From: Pseudoips prasinana
Lineage: Eukaryota > Arthropoda > Insecta > Lepidoptera > Nolidae
Length of the DNA stretch: 64,000 bases
Assembly: GCA_951640165.1 (NCBI GenBank)
Contig: OX621238.1
Coordinates: forward strand, 24,824,001 to 24,888,000
Direction of reading: 5' to 3'
A program made the position numbers and the translations under genes. Under the pieces are notes generated by a model. It ran no database searches. It saw nothing but the letters and a program-made list of their open reading frames with translations, and was not told where the DNA came from. Each line of letters starts with the position of its first letter. Position 1 is the first letter of the stretch. Below, piece by piece: positions 1-11,312 of the stretch.

Positions 1-185
1 CTTTTCGTTCTCGACGTACTCCCACTCAGAGTTCCATCCAGTATAGAGCACAGTTAGGTAGGTGACTCCTACAAAATTTAAAACATTATTTTTGTTTTTA
101 TGATTCAACCATGACGTGTCTCATCCAAGTTAAGTGGCAGTTTCGGTGTCCGCACTAAGACAAATCATAAAGTTGAAATATTAAA

Positions 186-330
186 ATTCATGCCAAGTGC
201 AAGTCGGACCACACACGTAGTAGGGTACTACCGAGAGGCATTTTGTATTTAATTATTATTATTTGTTTTTAAAACAACAATTAAAATGCAATTCTGATGA
301 TAACCTTTGGGTACGTAACCCTAAAAACTG
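186..330 (+). repeat. Diverged copy of the 'CCAAGTGCGAGTCGGA' repeat
   Basis: It opens GCCAAGTGCAAGTCGGACC and closes GGGTACGTAACCCTAAAAA. A fuller copy starts at 8651 and a partial one at 23284. Its class is not clear from the sequence. Confidence 0.5.
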
Positions 331-394
331 AAATTTGTTGGTGGATCTAACCGGTCAAGGCCTCGAAGATCATGTGACGATGTTGGTTCTGGGG

Positions 395-621
395 CTCTAC
401 CGGCTAAGTCGCCGAACATCGATTTCTTAAAAGGTGTTCATATAAATAAAGGTTAAAAATGACTTAATCAATCGTTAAATCGGTTTCAACGTTTACAATC
501 GATTCCGGACCATTTATGACATCACATGGAAGCCGATTTAACGATTGATTAAGTCATTTTTAACCTTTATTTATTTGAACGCCATTTATGAAATCAATGT
601 TCGGCGACTTAGCCGGTAGAG
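395..621. mobile_element. Foldback MITE, 227 bp
   Basis: The terminal inverted repeats are CTCTACCGGCTAAGTCGCCG.. on the left and the exact complement ending at 621. They match over 25 bases. A second pair of long inner arms (about 445-475 and 537-573, AAAGGTTAAAAATGACTTAA) makes most of the element one hairpin. There is no coding capacity. Confidence 0.8.
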
Positions 622-886
622 TCCCTATACAAAACTTTAAACGTAATCCGACTGAAAGCAACTCCAAATAAAAGTGATAAACGAGCAAAATAGATGATAA
701 CTATTTATTTGTACATTTAAAAAAAAGATATCCGAAATGTAAATAAAAGGTCATGGATGACGTCATATATGTACGATACGGTTGTGAAGCGCGTTAAAAG
801 TTGACCTTTGTATTTTTATATACTGTTAAATTAAACAAGTGAAAGAAATTTTGATGGAGTACTTTAGGTATTGATTATATTTATTG
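622..886. other. Stretch with no recognisable feature
   Basis: AT-rich sequence between a MITE and a dispersed repeat. No gene, RNA or repeat was recognised. Confidence 0.6.
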
Positions 887-1100
887 TCATGTCAGCCACA
901 TTATGTACACTGCTGGACAAGAGCCTGCCCAAGGAATGGCGGGATATGTCATAATCGCCATGCTTGGCAGACGGGTTGGCGATCGCAGTTTGATGGTAAT
1001 CGTTCACAGGAAAACGCCGCTGCCTATTCTCTGCTAGGTATGATTTCCCTCGGGATGATTTCTACGCCCCCACGGGATGACAAGGAGTGATGATATTCTT
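887..1100 (+). repeat. Dispersed lepidopteran repeat ('CAGACGGGTTGGCGATCGCA' family)
   Basis: It opens with CACTGCTGGACAAGAGCCT and contains CAGACGGGTTGGCGATCGCA, then a GGGATGA-rich end. Other copies lie at 32036, 42842 and, reversed, at 11165. The first part resembles the 3' end of the RTE-like LINE seen at 61938. The open frame across it is not a gene. Confidence 0.65.
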
Positions 1101-1751
1101 CCCCGTCACTTATACTTATATTACAGCTTATACATATATTACATAAAAATACTGAAAAACAATATATTTTTATCTGACGTTCATTACCAAAGCTACCGGG
1201 TACATTACCAGGGATTAAAACAAAACTTATTGAATTTTAGATTTAGATATGTCGCTGACTTATTGGATTTGGCATATTAGACTAATTAGTACTTACTAGA
1301 TTAGTTAAATTAAATGAGCATGTAACAAATCAAAGTTCCGTTATAAAAAGAATTTGTAGGTAAGTATATTCTAATTAACTAGGTGTTACTAATGAGATAA
1401 AACTAATAACAATACGTTATCTATAATATTATTACGTTATCTATAAACATAATTATATACATGTTTGTAAATGTTATTATCATAATGTAAACGTTAGATG
1501 AAATTGTAACTAAAAGCAATACAATTGACAAAACTAATTTCAATCAAATTTGTTACGACATTGCTATCAAAATTATTTTGAGGTTGTGTTATTTTTCGTC
1601 TTTTTCATAAATAATAATAGTTATAATATACGATTCACTAATAAATTTAACAATTATATTTACAGCAAGCCTAAATATATACATATATTTAAAATAAATT
1701 TACACACTTAAGAGTATTATTTCATCTGAAACATCTAAATAAGTAAATATA
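1101..1751. other. Stretch with no recognisable feature
   Basis: Very AT-rich sequence with short TA-rich runs. No gene or repeat family was recognised. Confidence 0.6.
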
Positions 1752-1936
1752 TCACACTAATATTATAAATGCGTGAGTTTGCGAGTGTGACAGTGTGTAT
1801 GTGTCTTCCATCTTCACGTCTAAACGGCTGGAGCGATTTCATAAAAAATTGGCAAGGAGTTAGCTGATACCCTAGATTAACACATAGGCTATAATTTATA
1901 AAGTTTAACGTGGGTAAAACCGCGGAGCACAGCTAA
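1752..1936 (+). mobile_element. Helitron-like non-autonomous element (Lep1-like)
   Basis: It opens TCACACTAATATTATAAATG and closes CCGCGGAGCACAGCTAA. The internal ACACATAGGCTATAATTTAT is shared with copies at 24478, 36882 and 37680. Termini starting TC and ending near CTAG, with a short GC-rich hairpin before the end, are typical of Lep1-type Helitrons of moths and butterflies. Confidence 0.65.
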
Positions 1937-2177
1937 TAAATAAATAATAATAGTATGCGCAAAAGGGGTAAGCAATGATCGTGGCCTGTGAAACAGACCT
2001 GAGTTCATGTAAATAATTATTCAGTGAAATAAATCGAGCAAACTTAACTGCCATTACTTATATTTGGGTTATTTGTTGGTTAAATAAAATCATATATTTT
2101 AATTCCTTAATTGATAAATGTTATCATCGGAGTTCGGCCCGACTCTTACAGATATTCAAAAAATTTATAATGATTCG

Positions 2178-2402
2178 ATGGCTTCATTGTTCTAGTGGCA
2201 GTACATTCAACCTCTGATAAGGTGCCGAATTTGATTCCCGGGTCAAGATGTCGGGCAAAAAAACTGCCTAAGAACCTAAGAAATTGGTTGGGTGGTTTCA
2301 TAAAGTGTTTCCGCGGCGATCTGAGGATTATGGAATGGTAGTAGAACTACTAGGAAGGCCTCATCTCGTCTGACTTGTCCGTGTTTCGCTTATGTATTAA
2401 TA
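2178..2402 (+). mobile_element. tRNA-derived SINE, family E
   Basis: A TTCTAGTGGCAGTA box-A-like stretch and GATTCCCGGGT box-B-like stretch make a tRNA-like head. A non-tRNA body follows and ends in AT-rich sequence. It is the only copy of this family noticed in the window. Confidence 0.5.
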
Positions 2403-4189
2403 AGTAAAACCAAAATCACATAGTTCACTACCATACTGTAATTTTCAGATCGCCTCGGTAACTTATTCGATAGATTAGATTACAGTCATGTAAAAAATGG
2501 TATTATTTTTTTGTAAAAAGAACGCCCGCATTAACTCCCTGTGTCGCGGGGTACTTTACAAAAATATAATAGACGGACACAAATTACATCCAGACTCAGA
2601 ACAACTATTTATGGGTCGCACAAATAGTTGTCCGGCGCGGGACTAGAACCCGCGACACGAAGAGGCGAAGCGACTGTCTTAGCCGCTGCGCCACACGTGC
2701 ACTCTATTGCAAGCAATATTGTAAAATCAGCCTTGGTTATTATTTCTGAATTAATGAGACAATGTTTTCTGGTGACATTGACAATCCATATAATTTGCAT
2801 AATAACTGTTTGTACGAGCGCTATGAAATGATGTTAGCCAGATGTTGCCTTGCTTAAACAATAAGTTTTCAAAAGCGCATGATTTTCAGTCGAAGGATAA
2901 ATAAATAAAATAAATTACAGATTTTCATTGAAAGAATTCAGCTAACCGAATAGTGTAAACAAAATCTACAGTTATAAAAGCCATCTGTATGTATCGCACC
3001 TTGACATGACCTCCTTAGACTTATCTAACACATGTCTCGCAGCTATTATTAGATTAAAACCTAGCAGACGCAACTACGCTAAATACTAGCATTTTCTAAT
3101 TATAACACTGTTATTGTCATTATCTGTTTACGATCGCCAATGATTTTACAACTGCAGTCAGGGTTACAAAACATCTATTTCAAATATCACCGTATTAAAT
3201 CAGTTGCGTTTTGTAATTACAGTAAACGTTTAATTACTGTTTTATTGGGTTGTACAGTCTAATGTGCAGTATTTACGTGTTTATATTAGATTTTATTGTT
3301 CGTAATTTATTTTACTAATCGCTGCCAACCTTGTTTCTATATCAATACAACTCATGCATCGTAATTCTAATGATCTTATTTAGTACCCTCTCATGCATCT
3401 AACCGTCAGCGATAACCCTGAATCAAGATTTGAAATCCAAAGGTTGTGTCCTCTGATACGGGCATTTTAATATTATTTATAACTTGAGCCCTCTCTCGCC
3501 TTTGTTATCTGGTGAAGATCTGAAAGCGTCTTTAAAAAAAGATCTTGCAAACATGAGCAAAATGTTTGCTTTCATATAATTTGAATTTGCCCCTACATAC
3601 ACATATAATATCGTATTTTGTCGACCCATGCCCACTCACTTCCATTAATGCGAAAACCAGTACACATTTTAATATAATTAAATATTAAGAGTCCTTTAAG
3701 AGCTTTAGATGTACTTTTCAACAGTAGGTAAGGTAATACGAATAAGTGTATTCAACAATATTTAAATTCTAAAATGAGGACATCTGGGCATGCTAAAAAC
3801 CAGTGGCGAAGAGTGTTTTATTTCATAGTTAAAGCCGAAATATATATGTATAAATGGGTGCTGAAAGGCGTGCTATTTAAGTATATGTACTGTGTAAATA
3901 AGATCGTCAACACGTTAAAGGAAAATAATCATAGATCTATGCCGATAGCATACCGCCATCGTCAATATCTCTCATAATTAATTAAGAGACATTATTGGAT
4001 TTGTAATATTTATAAAAAGAAACGCGAAAGGAATCGTGATATATGTACATTCGTTACTGTTACCTACTTATAAATAGATAAAACATTTTCAGGTTATACC
4101 AGTTCTAGACTATAGAATATAGTTACTTTGGTATGAGTATCTATACCAAAATAACTATTATACTCTTACAAAGCCCTCATAACTTTATT
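2403..4189. other. Mostly featureless stretch upstream of the first dunce exon seen
   Basis: Apart from the SINE at 2507-2702, nothing is identifiable. I looked for a UCR1 exon (SFLYRSDSD or DLIVTPFAQ type sequence) here and in 1-2402 and did not find one. Confidence 0.6.
2507..2702 (-). mobile_element. tRNA-derived SINE, family B
   Basis: Read on the minus strand it opens GCACGTGTGGCGCAGCGGCT with an internal Pol III box B (CGGGTTCTAGTCCC). The body has AAATAGTTGTTCTGAGTCTG and a CCGCGACACAGGGA hairpin near the end. Other copies are at 17713, 30103 and 38996. The frame that crosses it is not a gene. Confidence 0.75.
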
Positions 4190-4475
4190 GAAGTTATACT
4201 TCTTTTGGCGCGATGGAGAAATATGATGAGAGTGAATTTTTACGATGCGCGCGCACACCGACACCAAAAAATTTAACTGCATGAAGTTAGTTCTAGGTGG
4301 TATGAAAATGTATGAGAGCGAATTTTTACGATGCGCGCGCACGATGCGCGCGCATCGTAAAAATAACAGCATGGCGTTAGTTCTAGGTGGTATGAAAATT
4401 GATAACTATGTTCAAGTTGTATATTAAGAAGTATAACTTCTAACGCGTGTACATAAGTACACACAAGTTTTTTTT
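4190..4475. mobile_element. MITE with GAAGTTATACTTCTT ends and GCGC palindromes, copy 1
   Basis: The ends are GAAGTTATACTTCTT at 4190 and AAGAAGTATAACTTC at 4426-4440. Homology to a second copy at 21681 continues another 35 bases to a T-run. Inside is the self-complementary ACGATGCGCGCGCATCGT and three partial copies of it, plus TTAGTTCTAGGTGGTATGAA twice. It lies 93 bases upstream of the 4568 exon. Confidence 0.75.
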
Positions 4476-4567
4476 TGGTACCTATTTCAAATTAGTTTCG
4501 AAATATTTGGGTCGTGAAAGGCATTTTATTGGAATAAAATGTTAATGTTAGTACGTTGTCCTTTCAG

Positions 4568-4632
4568 ATCACGAAGGTCTTCGGGGGCAGCAACTGCTGT
4601 TACACCGCAACCCAAGAATTTAAATCCAGGAG
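4568..4632 (+). CDS. dnc: dunce/PDE4 exon, UCR1-UCR2 linker (65-nt exon)
   Basis: This short exon is flanked by a good acceptor (GTTGTCCTTTCAG, with AG at 4566-4567) and a good donor (GGAG then GTAAGA). Its first base completes a codon. It then reads SRRSSGAATAVTPQPKNLNP, then Gly, and leaves a G that joins AC of exon 27389 to make the Asp of DEAYMK. A basic, serine-rich SRR segment just before UCR2 is where the fly protein has a similar linker. The residues fit linker region 1, which is poorly conserved and flexible. The exon is far too short to show up as a long open frame. The call rests on the acceptor, donor, phase match and the SRR motif together. It would be used in long isoforms carrying UCR1 and skipped in shorter ones. 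Confidence 0.83.
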
Positions 4633-4713
4633 GTAAGAAATATTCAAGTTGTAAAGGATTTTTTTATACCACTACACCCAAATCTTGCGTTAGTCTTTAC
4701 TCAGTATAATTTA

Positions 4714-4839
4714 GTACACACGGCTACGTATCAAGCAATACATTTCCAGTATAAGCCGATCCCGCGTTGTATAGGATTTACATAAAATAAGAGGTCAGCT
4801 TATATTGGAACTTAAAGCTGGATATGTAGCCGTGTGTAC
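4714..4839. mobile_element. GTAC-ended MITE, family 1, copy 1
   Basis: The ends are GTACACACGGCTACGTATC and its near complement ending GCCGTGTGTAC. Inside, CCAGTATAAGC pairs with GCTTATATTGG. Copies lie at 15329 and 23443. The first copy starts 81 bases downstream of the 4568 exon. Confidence 0.75.
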
Positions 4840-5394
4840 TGAATACAATAATTATTTAAGTCAAATTTATATTGGATTTGATAAAAAAAAAAGAATTTTA
4901 GCCTTAGCTCTATCTTTCGAGTTACTTACTAAGACCATCACAATATAATTTTACGTTCTTCTCTCTCATACAGCCTATTTAATACTAATTAGTATTTAAT
5001 GTACAAAAGTATTTACAGAGCTGTACCTATCTAGCTATTAAACAAACAAATACCGGTTAGCGAATTACGCAAGAAGTACGTTGGATCTTTGTTTAGTGCG
5101 ATCTCAGCTGTTCTGCTTATTTATATGGAAAATGCACAAGTTCTATCGCATATTCAGCTAAATAAACTCGAAGAGTTCAGTTCTGTTAGAAGATTTTTTT
5201 AATGAAGAAAGAAGTACTACTTGTAGGTGTTGCTCCTCTTGTAGGTAAGAACATGAATTATTGATCGATGAATTAATCAACACCCTTAAGTATCGCACTC
5301 TTTTTATACTATCTGGATTATATTTTATCTGATGGCATCGTAGTCCGATCAAAGGATTTTAGGTTAGTCATGAAATTCGTCAGCTATGTTTATA

Positions 5395-5490
5395 TTTCAT
5401 CATCATATGAGCCGAAAGACCTCCACTGCTGGACAGAGGCCTCCCCCAAAGATATCCGCAATTGTTGGTTTTGCGCTACCCGCATAACTA
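5395..5490 (-). mobile_element. RTE-like LINE 3' end, fragment
   Basis: The complement reads into CCAGCAGTGGAGGTCTTTCG and then a CATCATATG tail region. It matches the end of the longer copy at 61938 and fragments at 10325 and 59337. Confidence 0.6.
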
Positions 5491-6387
5491 AACTACATAC
5501 GGCAGTCTAATTAGTGTTTTTTTTATCATACGTACTGCTGTAAAAGTCCCAAAACAGATAATAATCTATGTGATATACATAGAAATTGAAACAGTAATAC
5601 GATATTTTAATAATACATAACTTAATATGGATAGTATTACAACATGACATTGACTTGGGTCTCTAAAGCCTGTTTATTAATAAATATATTTGACTGTTCA
5701 ATGACACGAAATAACCTAGACAAGAAAGCAAATCTTCTATTGATCCAAATCGGTTTATGTATTAACAAACATGCGCGGTTCTTTCGATTATCTGTGTTGA
5801 ATGAAATTTGCTTTGTTATAGACACAGACTAGCTTGAGAACTCCTAAAGTTTCGTCTCATTTGCTCAAATATAAAATAAGATTTGTATAGCAATTACAAA
5901 ACAATATTATTTGTGTTTTTAGAAAAGAGGATACTTATGTTATATTAATTTTTTTTTTTAATATGAGTCGGCACCTAAACAGATGTCCTACCTGATAATA
6001 AGCGGTTACCATGGCCTACAATGCCTGAACATGCATATTATCACCATGCATTGCCGACCCTTCCCTCCTCTCCGGTTAGCAGTGGCAACCTGACTCCCAC
6101 AGGAACATAACATTAACATCATAATAATGCTATTACATTTCGGTACTTCCAATCAGAATCCAGAACCTGTTAAAAATTAAATGAACGGGATAGTCTATCT
6201 AAATATAAATAATATTTTTTCCCAAATCAAGGATGACACGCAAGTTAATCATATTACATATTTAATTTGTGCTGGCTTTTCAGTCATCGGATTAAATGTC
6301 GTACATACTTTTATAAGACAAATTGTTTGAGAAAATCACTGACATATCTATAGAAATACTAGGTTAATGAAATAAGCTAATCTAATC

Positions 6388-6430
6388 TCAAAAATGGGAA
6401 ATCATAAATTCAATTGTCCGGGGGGTCTCG
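6388..6430 (+). repeat. Short dispersed repeat (CTCAAAAATGGGAAATCATA)
   Basis: About 40 bases match, in reverse orientation, 61088-61128. Its class is unknown. Confidence 0.4.
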
Positions 6431-6559
6431 AACGATCACCCTCTACCATTTACAGGTATTTTATGCTCCGGAGTGTCTGCACCGCTTTGTCGCTGATATT
6501 GTATCGTTTTGTTGTATCAATGTATAGCTTTGTCTTTTCTCATTTAATCGGCAAAGTTC

Positions 6560-6769
6560 TATATTTCTACCTAGGACTACGTGCTTCCATACACATACAA
6601 CATGGGTTTATTCAAGGCAAAAGTGAAAAAGCATCTTATGTCAGATGGGTCTGTGGTCAAGCACAAACGCTCCCTCCAGAAAATCTGTAATGACGCTGCT
6701 GAGATCAAATTGAAATCAAACCGATCTAGGTTACTTCGATTATACGATAAATTGCTAGAACCGAATTGA
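6560..6769 (+). pseudogene. Possible jockey-like LINE C-terminal remnant
   Basis: One frame reads LPYTYNMGLFKAKVKKHL, then a basic tail to a stop at 6767-6769. Short endings of the type YDMGxFKxxVxxHL are common at the C-terminus of arthropod jockey-like LINE ORF2 proteins. No upstream reverse transcriptase is attached, so it is a fragment at most. The call rests on this short motif only. Confidence 0.3.
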
Positions 6770-6849
6770 AGAGGACAGCCACATATAATCATGAGCAGTC
6801 AAATTTTTGCTGTATATTTTTCTAATTCATTTGAACCGGAAGGGGACAA

Positions 6850-7040
6850 CCTCGTAGAACAATTTCTGACTAAATCGGGGATGTTCACAAAAAAGACTGG
6901 AACCGGAGAGCACGTATGAACAATATAATGAGAGCAAATGAGGCAAAACAGGTTTGCAAGAATCATGACGAATGTAAGTCCGCTTTCCCTGCCTACCCCT
7001 CTGGGAACAGGCGTGAGTCTATTGTGCATGTCATTTTCTA
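6850..7040 (+). mobile_element. Non-LTR retrotransposon 3' end, copy 1
   Basis: Homologous to 22875-23075. The coding end decays here but keeps VHKKD..GEHV-like and CLPTPLGT traces. The copies share GAGCACGTATGA and GCCTACCCCTCTGGGAA followed by GGCGTGA, which is a terminal Ser-Gly-Lys-stop type ending. Confidence 0.55.
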
Positions 7041-7669
7041 ATTCATATTTGAGAAACAAATCATATATGTAAGTACAGATATGCCTATTAAATTACTGCT
7101 CTAGTACCTAACGAATACCTTATAATTAAGATATATATATAGATATAATACCTACCCGTCCTAGTACTAAATTAGTTTCAGTAGCGAACCTTAGGATTTT
7201 GATAAAGTGGCACCTCTACTCTGTTAGAGAAAGCGATTTAGCTAAGTCTCGGCTTTGCGAAACTCATTAAAAGGGACGAATGACCAACCGTTCATCTTCG
7301 GAGCCCTTAATAATACCCGACAAACAAAAGTAACAAACTGACTAAAAGTTAGTTTTCATAAAGCGACTTTAGCAATAGAAAGAAAAAGTATTTATTCAGA
7401 AAGAATATAAAAAGAACGAATTGGCTTGCTAATAGAGTTTCCTGGCCCTATAATACAATAGCCGAATTCGGGGCTGTATAAGACCAGACATATTTTTTAT
7501 AATTCATTTATTATTTTAGCGTCGTTCATTATGTTACATGATTAAAGGACTATGTGCTGTGCCATTATTATGAGTAAGTGAGTCTAACGACGCGACTTAC
7601 CGTTGTACTAGACAATATTGCCATTATTTATTTAAATGCGAAAGTAATTTTAACTTTCTGTCTGTTATA

Positions 7670-7775
7670 TATGTAGTATATCAGTTATTTGGTTTCCATA
7701 GAACGAGCTCTGCTTAGTTTGGGATCAGATGGCGGTGTGAAAATAATGTCACAGGATATTATTATTATATTTTAA
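7670..7775 (+). mobile_element. SINE family C, 3' part
   Basis: It carries GTAGTATATCAGTTATTTGG, then GCTCTGCTTAGTTTGGGATC and a TATTATTATTATA tail. The tRNA-like head is absent. Full copies are at 22536 and 40112. Confidence 0.65.
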
Positions 7776-7863
7776 TAGCTAAACCACTGAACCTATCTTG
7801 TTGTATTTTGAAACATGGCATTGAATAATGGCTGCATTTGATACCACTATAGCAGTGGAAGTG

Positions 7864-7914
7864 GCAGGACCGTGGGGTGTGCAATGGACTACGTTGCACA
7901 CCCCGCGGTCTTGC
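7864..7914. repeat. Near-perfect hairpin, 21-bp stem, 9-nt loop
   Basis: GCAGGACCGTGGGGTGTGCAA pairs along its whole length with 7894-7914, with two G:T pairs and no bulge. It is GC-rich within AT-rich DNA. It could be a decayed MITE core or a transcribed hairpin. Confidence 0.6.
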
Positions 7915-8650
7915 TATATACTACGGATGTCATTTTTATAGATATATGATTAGAGATTAAAAGAATTTATTGTCATACAGTAATTCATATTTTATTAAAA
8001 CTTTAGTTGCACAATTTTCTTTACAATACGTAGCTACGAAACATCTCTATTAAACTAGATTACAGATGAAAGAAATAAAGCTAATTATTAATAATCACAC
8101 AGGCCCAGGTTTTAAACTACTACTACTTCAACTATACTATTTTATTTTATTTTATTAGGGAAGCTAACAGCTACATACAATTGGTTACAAATTTTGGTAA
8201 GTAAAACCAGTTAATGGATGCATCTCCGGTCTACTTAATTAATTACAGTAATGACAATTCTACAAATGGTTTTAAAAGATTGAGCCAATAGTGCTATACA
8301 GAGAACTATATAGCAATATAGCATTATAGTGCTATACGTAAAACTTAACTTTGCATTGATAGAAACGACACCGCAAGGTCGAAGTGTACATATCCACCGA
8401 TATTACTTTGAAAAACCACTGCATTGCATTAAAAATATATAACATAGCTCCTTTCAGTCGGGAATTAATAACAAACGCTTGACTACACAATAACTCAGAC
8501 GAACGCTAAATGAAGACTTGGAGAATAAAGGAGGTGCTTATCTTCAACTGGAAAATCCGTTTGACGTGATTAAAGTGCAATAAAGTACTTGAACTCATTT
8601 ATGACTTTGGTTAGATTATTCATTAATAAGCCAACTCAAGTCATAATAAA

Positions 8651-9180
8651 AACCGGCCAAGTGCGAGTCGGAGTAGTAGTAGTAGTTTGTAGTAAGTATT
8701 TCAGTTGATTAAAGGAAAGATAAATTGCTGTTTACGATTTATAACAAATTAAAAAAAAACTACTTTCTAGAACTCGTTCAAAAAACTCGTTCAAACCAAT
8801 TTTCGTTGTTAGTTTGCATGGTAATGTACATCATATATTTTTTGTAGTTTTATCTCTCTCTTATTTAAAAGTTACAGGGGGGGACACTAATTTTACCACT
8901 TTGGAAGTGTCTCTCGCGCAAACTATTAAGTTTAGAAAAAAATTATATTAGAAACCTCAATATCATTTTTGAAGATCCATAGATACCCCACATGTATGGG
9001 TACGATGAAAAAAAAAATTCGAGTTTCAGTTCTATTTATGGGGACCCACTAAAATTATTGTTCTTTTTCTATTTTTGTGTAAAAATCTTAATGCGGTTTA
9101 CAGAATACATCTACCAAGTTACACTTACCAAGTTTCAACAGTACCTACAGCTCTTATAGTTTCGGAAAAAAGTGGCAAAA
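8651..9180 (+). repeat. Dispersed repeat ('CCGGCCAAGTGCGAGTCGGA' family)
   Basis: It opens AACCGGCCAAGTGCGAGTCG. This start is frequent in lepidopteran intergenic DNA. The internal TAGTAGTAGTAGTAGT run is a small expansion. A related end (GGAACCCTAAAAACT) occurs at about 12534-12548. Confidence 0.5.
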
Positions 9181-10324
9181 TAAGACTTGTCAAGCATCTG
9201 CTTGATGAACTTTACGTTTGCGACTGAACTCGGTATTTGTGAATTAAAGGAGCCAATGAATTCAACCATCCAATTCATAGGAAAGTTGTCTCACTTTGTA
9301 ACCTATTGGGTACTAGTAATCGGATTCCCAAGTATGTTAGTAACTTGAGTAGAGACACCATATAAGTATTTTGTATACTCATTAAATTTCGTAATTGTTG
9401 ACAGCTAATAATGTCGCGACTGACGTCATAGTAAAAAATCCTCAAGTAAATGGTTTGTTAAAATACATAAATAATAGTAGAATACGGAACCTTTTATTCA
9501 ATTGGGCTTATTCTCTTCGAACTTATTTGCATTAAGAGCATTGCAATACAATTTATTTCATAAAATATAGATATTTTAATATACGGAGATACGGAGCCTG
9601 ATTGCTTTTTTTTACTTAAATGAGTCTTTGTCAGACGCAGTATCCATTACAATTTCTTTATAATACGTGATTGATAACGTCAGCCAAATTAATGTGTAAA
9701 TCCATATATTCCGATAAGATGTGGGCGCTGCAGTAGCCAGAGAGTATATAAACCCCATGTTGCACTACTGACAAAATTATAAGCATTTTATTGAACGATA
9801 TACTAGAACGTAAAAAATCTGTGTGTTATGTGACAGAAGGAACGTTCTCATTCAGAGATTCGGCGTCCCCTACCGTTACTCATATCCATATCAACTCAGG
9901 TGACTAATATACAGGTGATGCTACGTGTAATCCATGGATTAATTTATTAATATTGATTAATTTGATACTTATATTCATTACAACGAATTTCAAGATTAAA
10001 TCATAGATACTTCAATCATTGGCTTACAGACTCCTCGTATTAAAGTCTAAATCTTTAAATTCGGGAACTACTATGAGGTTTCCATTCTTAGCCATGTCTC
10101 AGACGAAATAGTTGCAAGTGTTGCAACTCAATAGCAGTAGGTATCTACGGTCATCAAAGTTAGCATTTGGCTACTTTGAGGGGAAAATATCGTGTACATT
10201 ATATTTTTACAGAAAACTAAGACTTTAGCCTTTGGCGTGCATATAAATTCCTTCATAGTTCTGTTTTCCGAAACTATATTATTTTTTACTTTTCACTGAA
10301 GAAACAATGGACATTTTTGACGTA

Positions 10325-10442
10325 GTATTTTCATCGTCATCATCATCATATCAGCCGAGAGACGTCCACTGCTGGACAAAGGCCTCCCCCTAAGATCTCC
10401 AGAATTGCCGGCCTTGCGCTATCCGCATCCAGCGATTTCCAG
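10325..10442 (-). mobile_element. RTE-like LINE 3' end, fragment
   Basis: The complement encodes the last part of the same ORF end as 61938 (CCAGCAGTGGACGTCTCTCG, then TGA and a GATGATGATGACGAT tail). A short tandem-repeat tail is typical of the RTE clade. Confidence 0.65.
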
Positions 10443-10474
10443 TATTATATAATAGTGTTTATATTTACATAAAT

Positions 10475-10508
10475 AAAGAATGAGGTAGTCTAACTACCTC
10501 ATTCTTTA
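10475..10508. repeat. Perfect inverted repeat, AAAGAATGAGGTAGT arms
   Basis: AAAGAATGAGGTAGT is followed after CTA by its complement. The 15-base arms and very short loop suggest a cruciform-prone palindrome. Confidence 0.6.
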
Positions 10509-11164
10509 CATTACCGTACCGTTACATTGTAAATTTAAATTTAGATAAATAAATAATATATAAATTTAAATTTAAAGTTGGCAGAACATAGTTAACTTTA
10601 ACTTCGAAGAGACTGTAGAGATGCAAGTTAGTTTAGTGTTTGATGCAGTTCATAGTTAAAATAATAGAATTTTATATTAAAATGTATGAATATAACGTTT
10701 ACCTGTCTTATAAATATCTTTTATCGTCTAGTTTGATTTAAATTCCACTTTTATTTACTTAGGTTTTGGTGAGTTTTGTTAAACATACTCATTTTCTTTT
10801 TTACCCAGACAATATAGAAGAAAGTTCCAAAATGATAATAACATAAAAACTACGCAAGCTTAAATAAATACTTAGCATGTTAGCATTAAAAACGTTAATG
10901 CATAATGAAGACAGTAAAGAGCTCTGCAAATATAGACTATCATAAATTATTTGAAGCTTTATTTACTTAGTTATAAAAAAACTCAAAGCGTAAATATTAC
11001 GTTCAAAGCACGAATAGAATTTTTATTATTTATGCAATATCAAAAATCTTATACAGTCGATTTTATTTCAATGAAGTTGAAAGGCTTTTTATTATATAAC
11101 CACTAGAAAGTAAGGTTCTTTTTGTTGTGTAAAAACATAAAGTAGACGTGACTTCGAGTTTCAT

Positions 11165-11312
11165 GCGTGGTGACGGCGATGAATATCAGAATACCATCAC
11201 CCTATCTCATCCCGAGGGGGCATAGAAGTCGACCCAAGGAGAGGACGGGCATGGGTCTTTCTGAGTACTATGACCATCATACTGCGATCGCCAAACCGCC
11301 TCATGACATACA
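11165..11312 (-). repeat. Dispersed lepidopteran repeat ('GATCGCAGTATGATGGTCAT' family)
   Basis: The complement holds CGGTTTGGCGATCGCAGTAT and the GAGATAGGGTGATGG end. It belongs to the same family as 887, 32036 and 42842. Confidence 0.6.

Noticed and set aside
1..55. Possible 3' end of an upstream exon before GTAGGT
   Set aside because: One frame is open (FRSRRTPTQSSIQYRAQL), but it matches no PDE4 segment and the acceptor side is outside the window.
884..1090. Cysteine-containing 68-residue open frame
   Set aside because: It follows a dispersed repeat with three other copies in the window.
10475..10508. TGAGGTAGT inside a hairpin resembles the start of let-7 microRNA
   Set aside because: The match stops after nine bases, the loop is about three to four bases and the stem is too short for a microRNA precursor.
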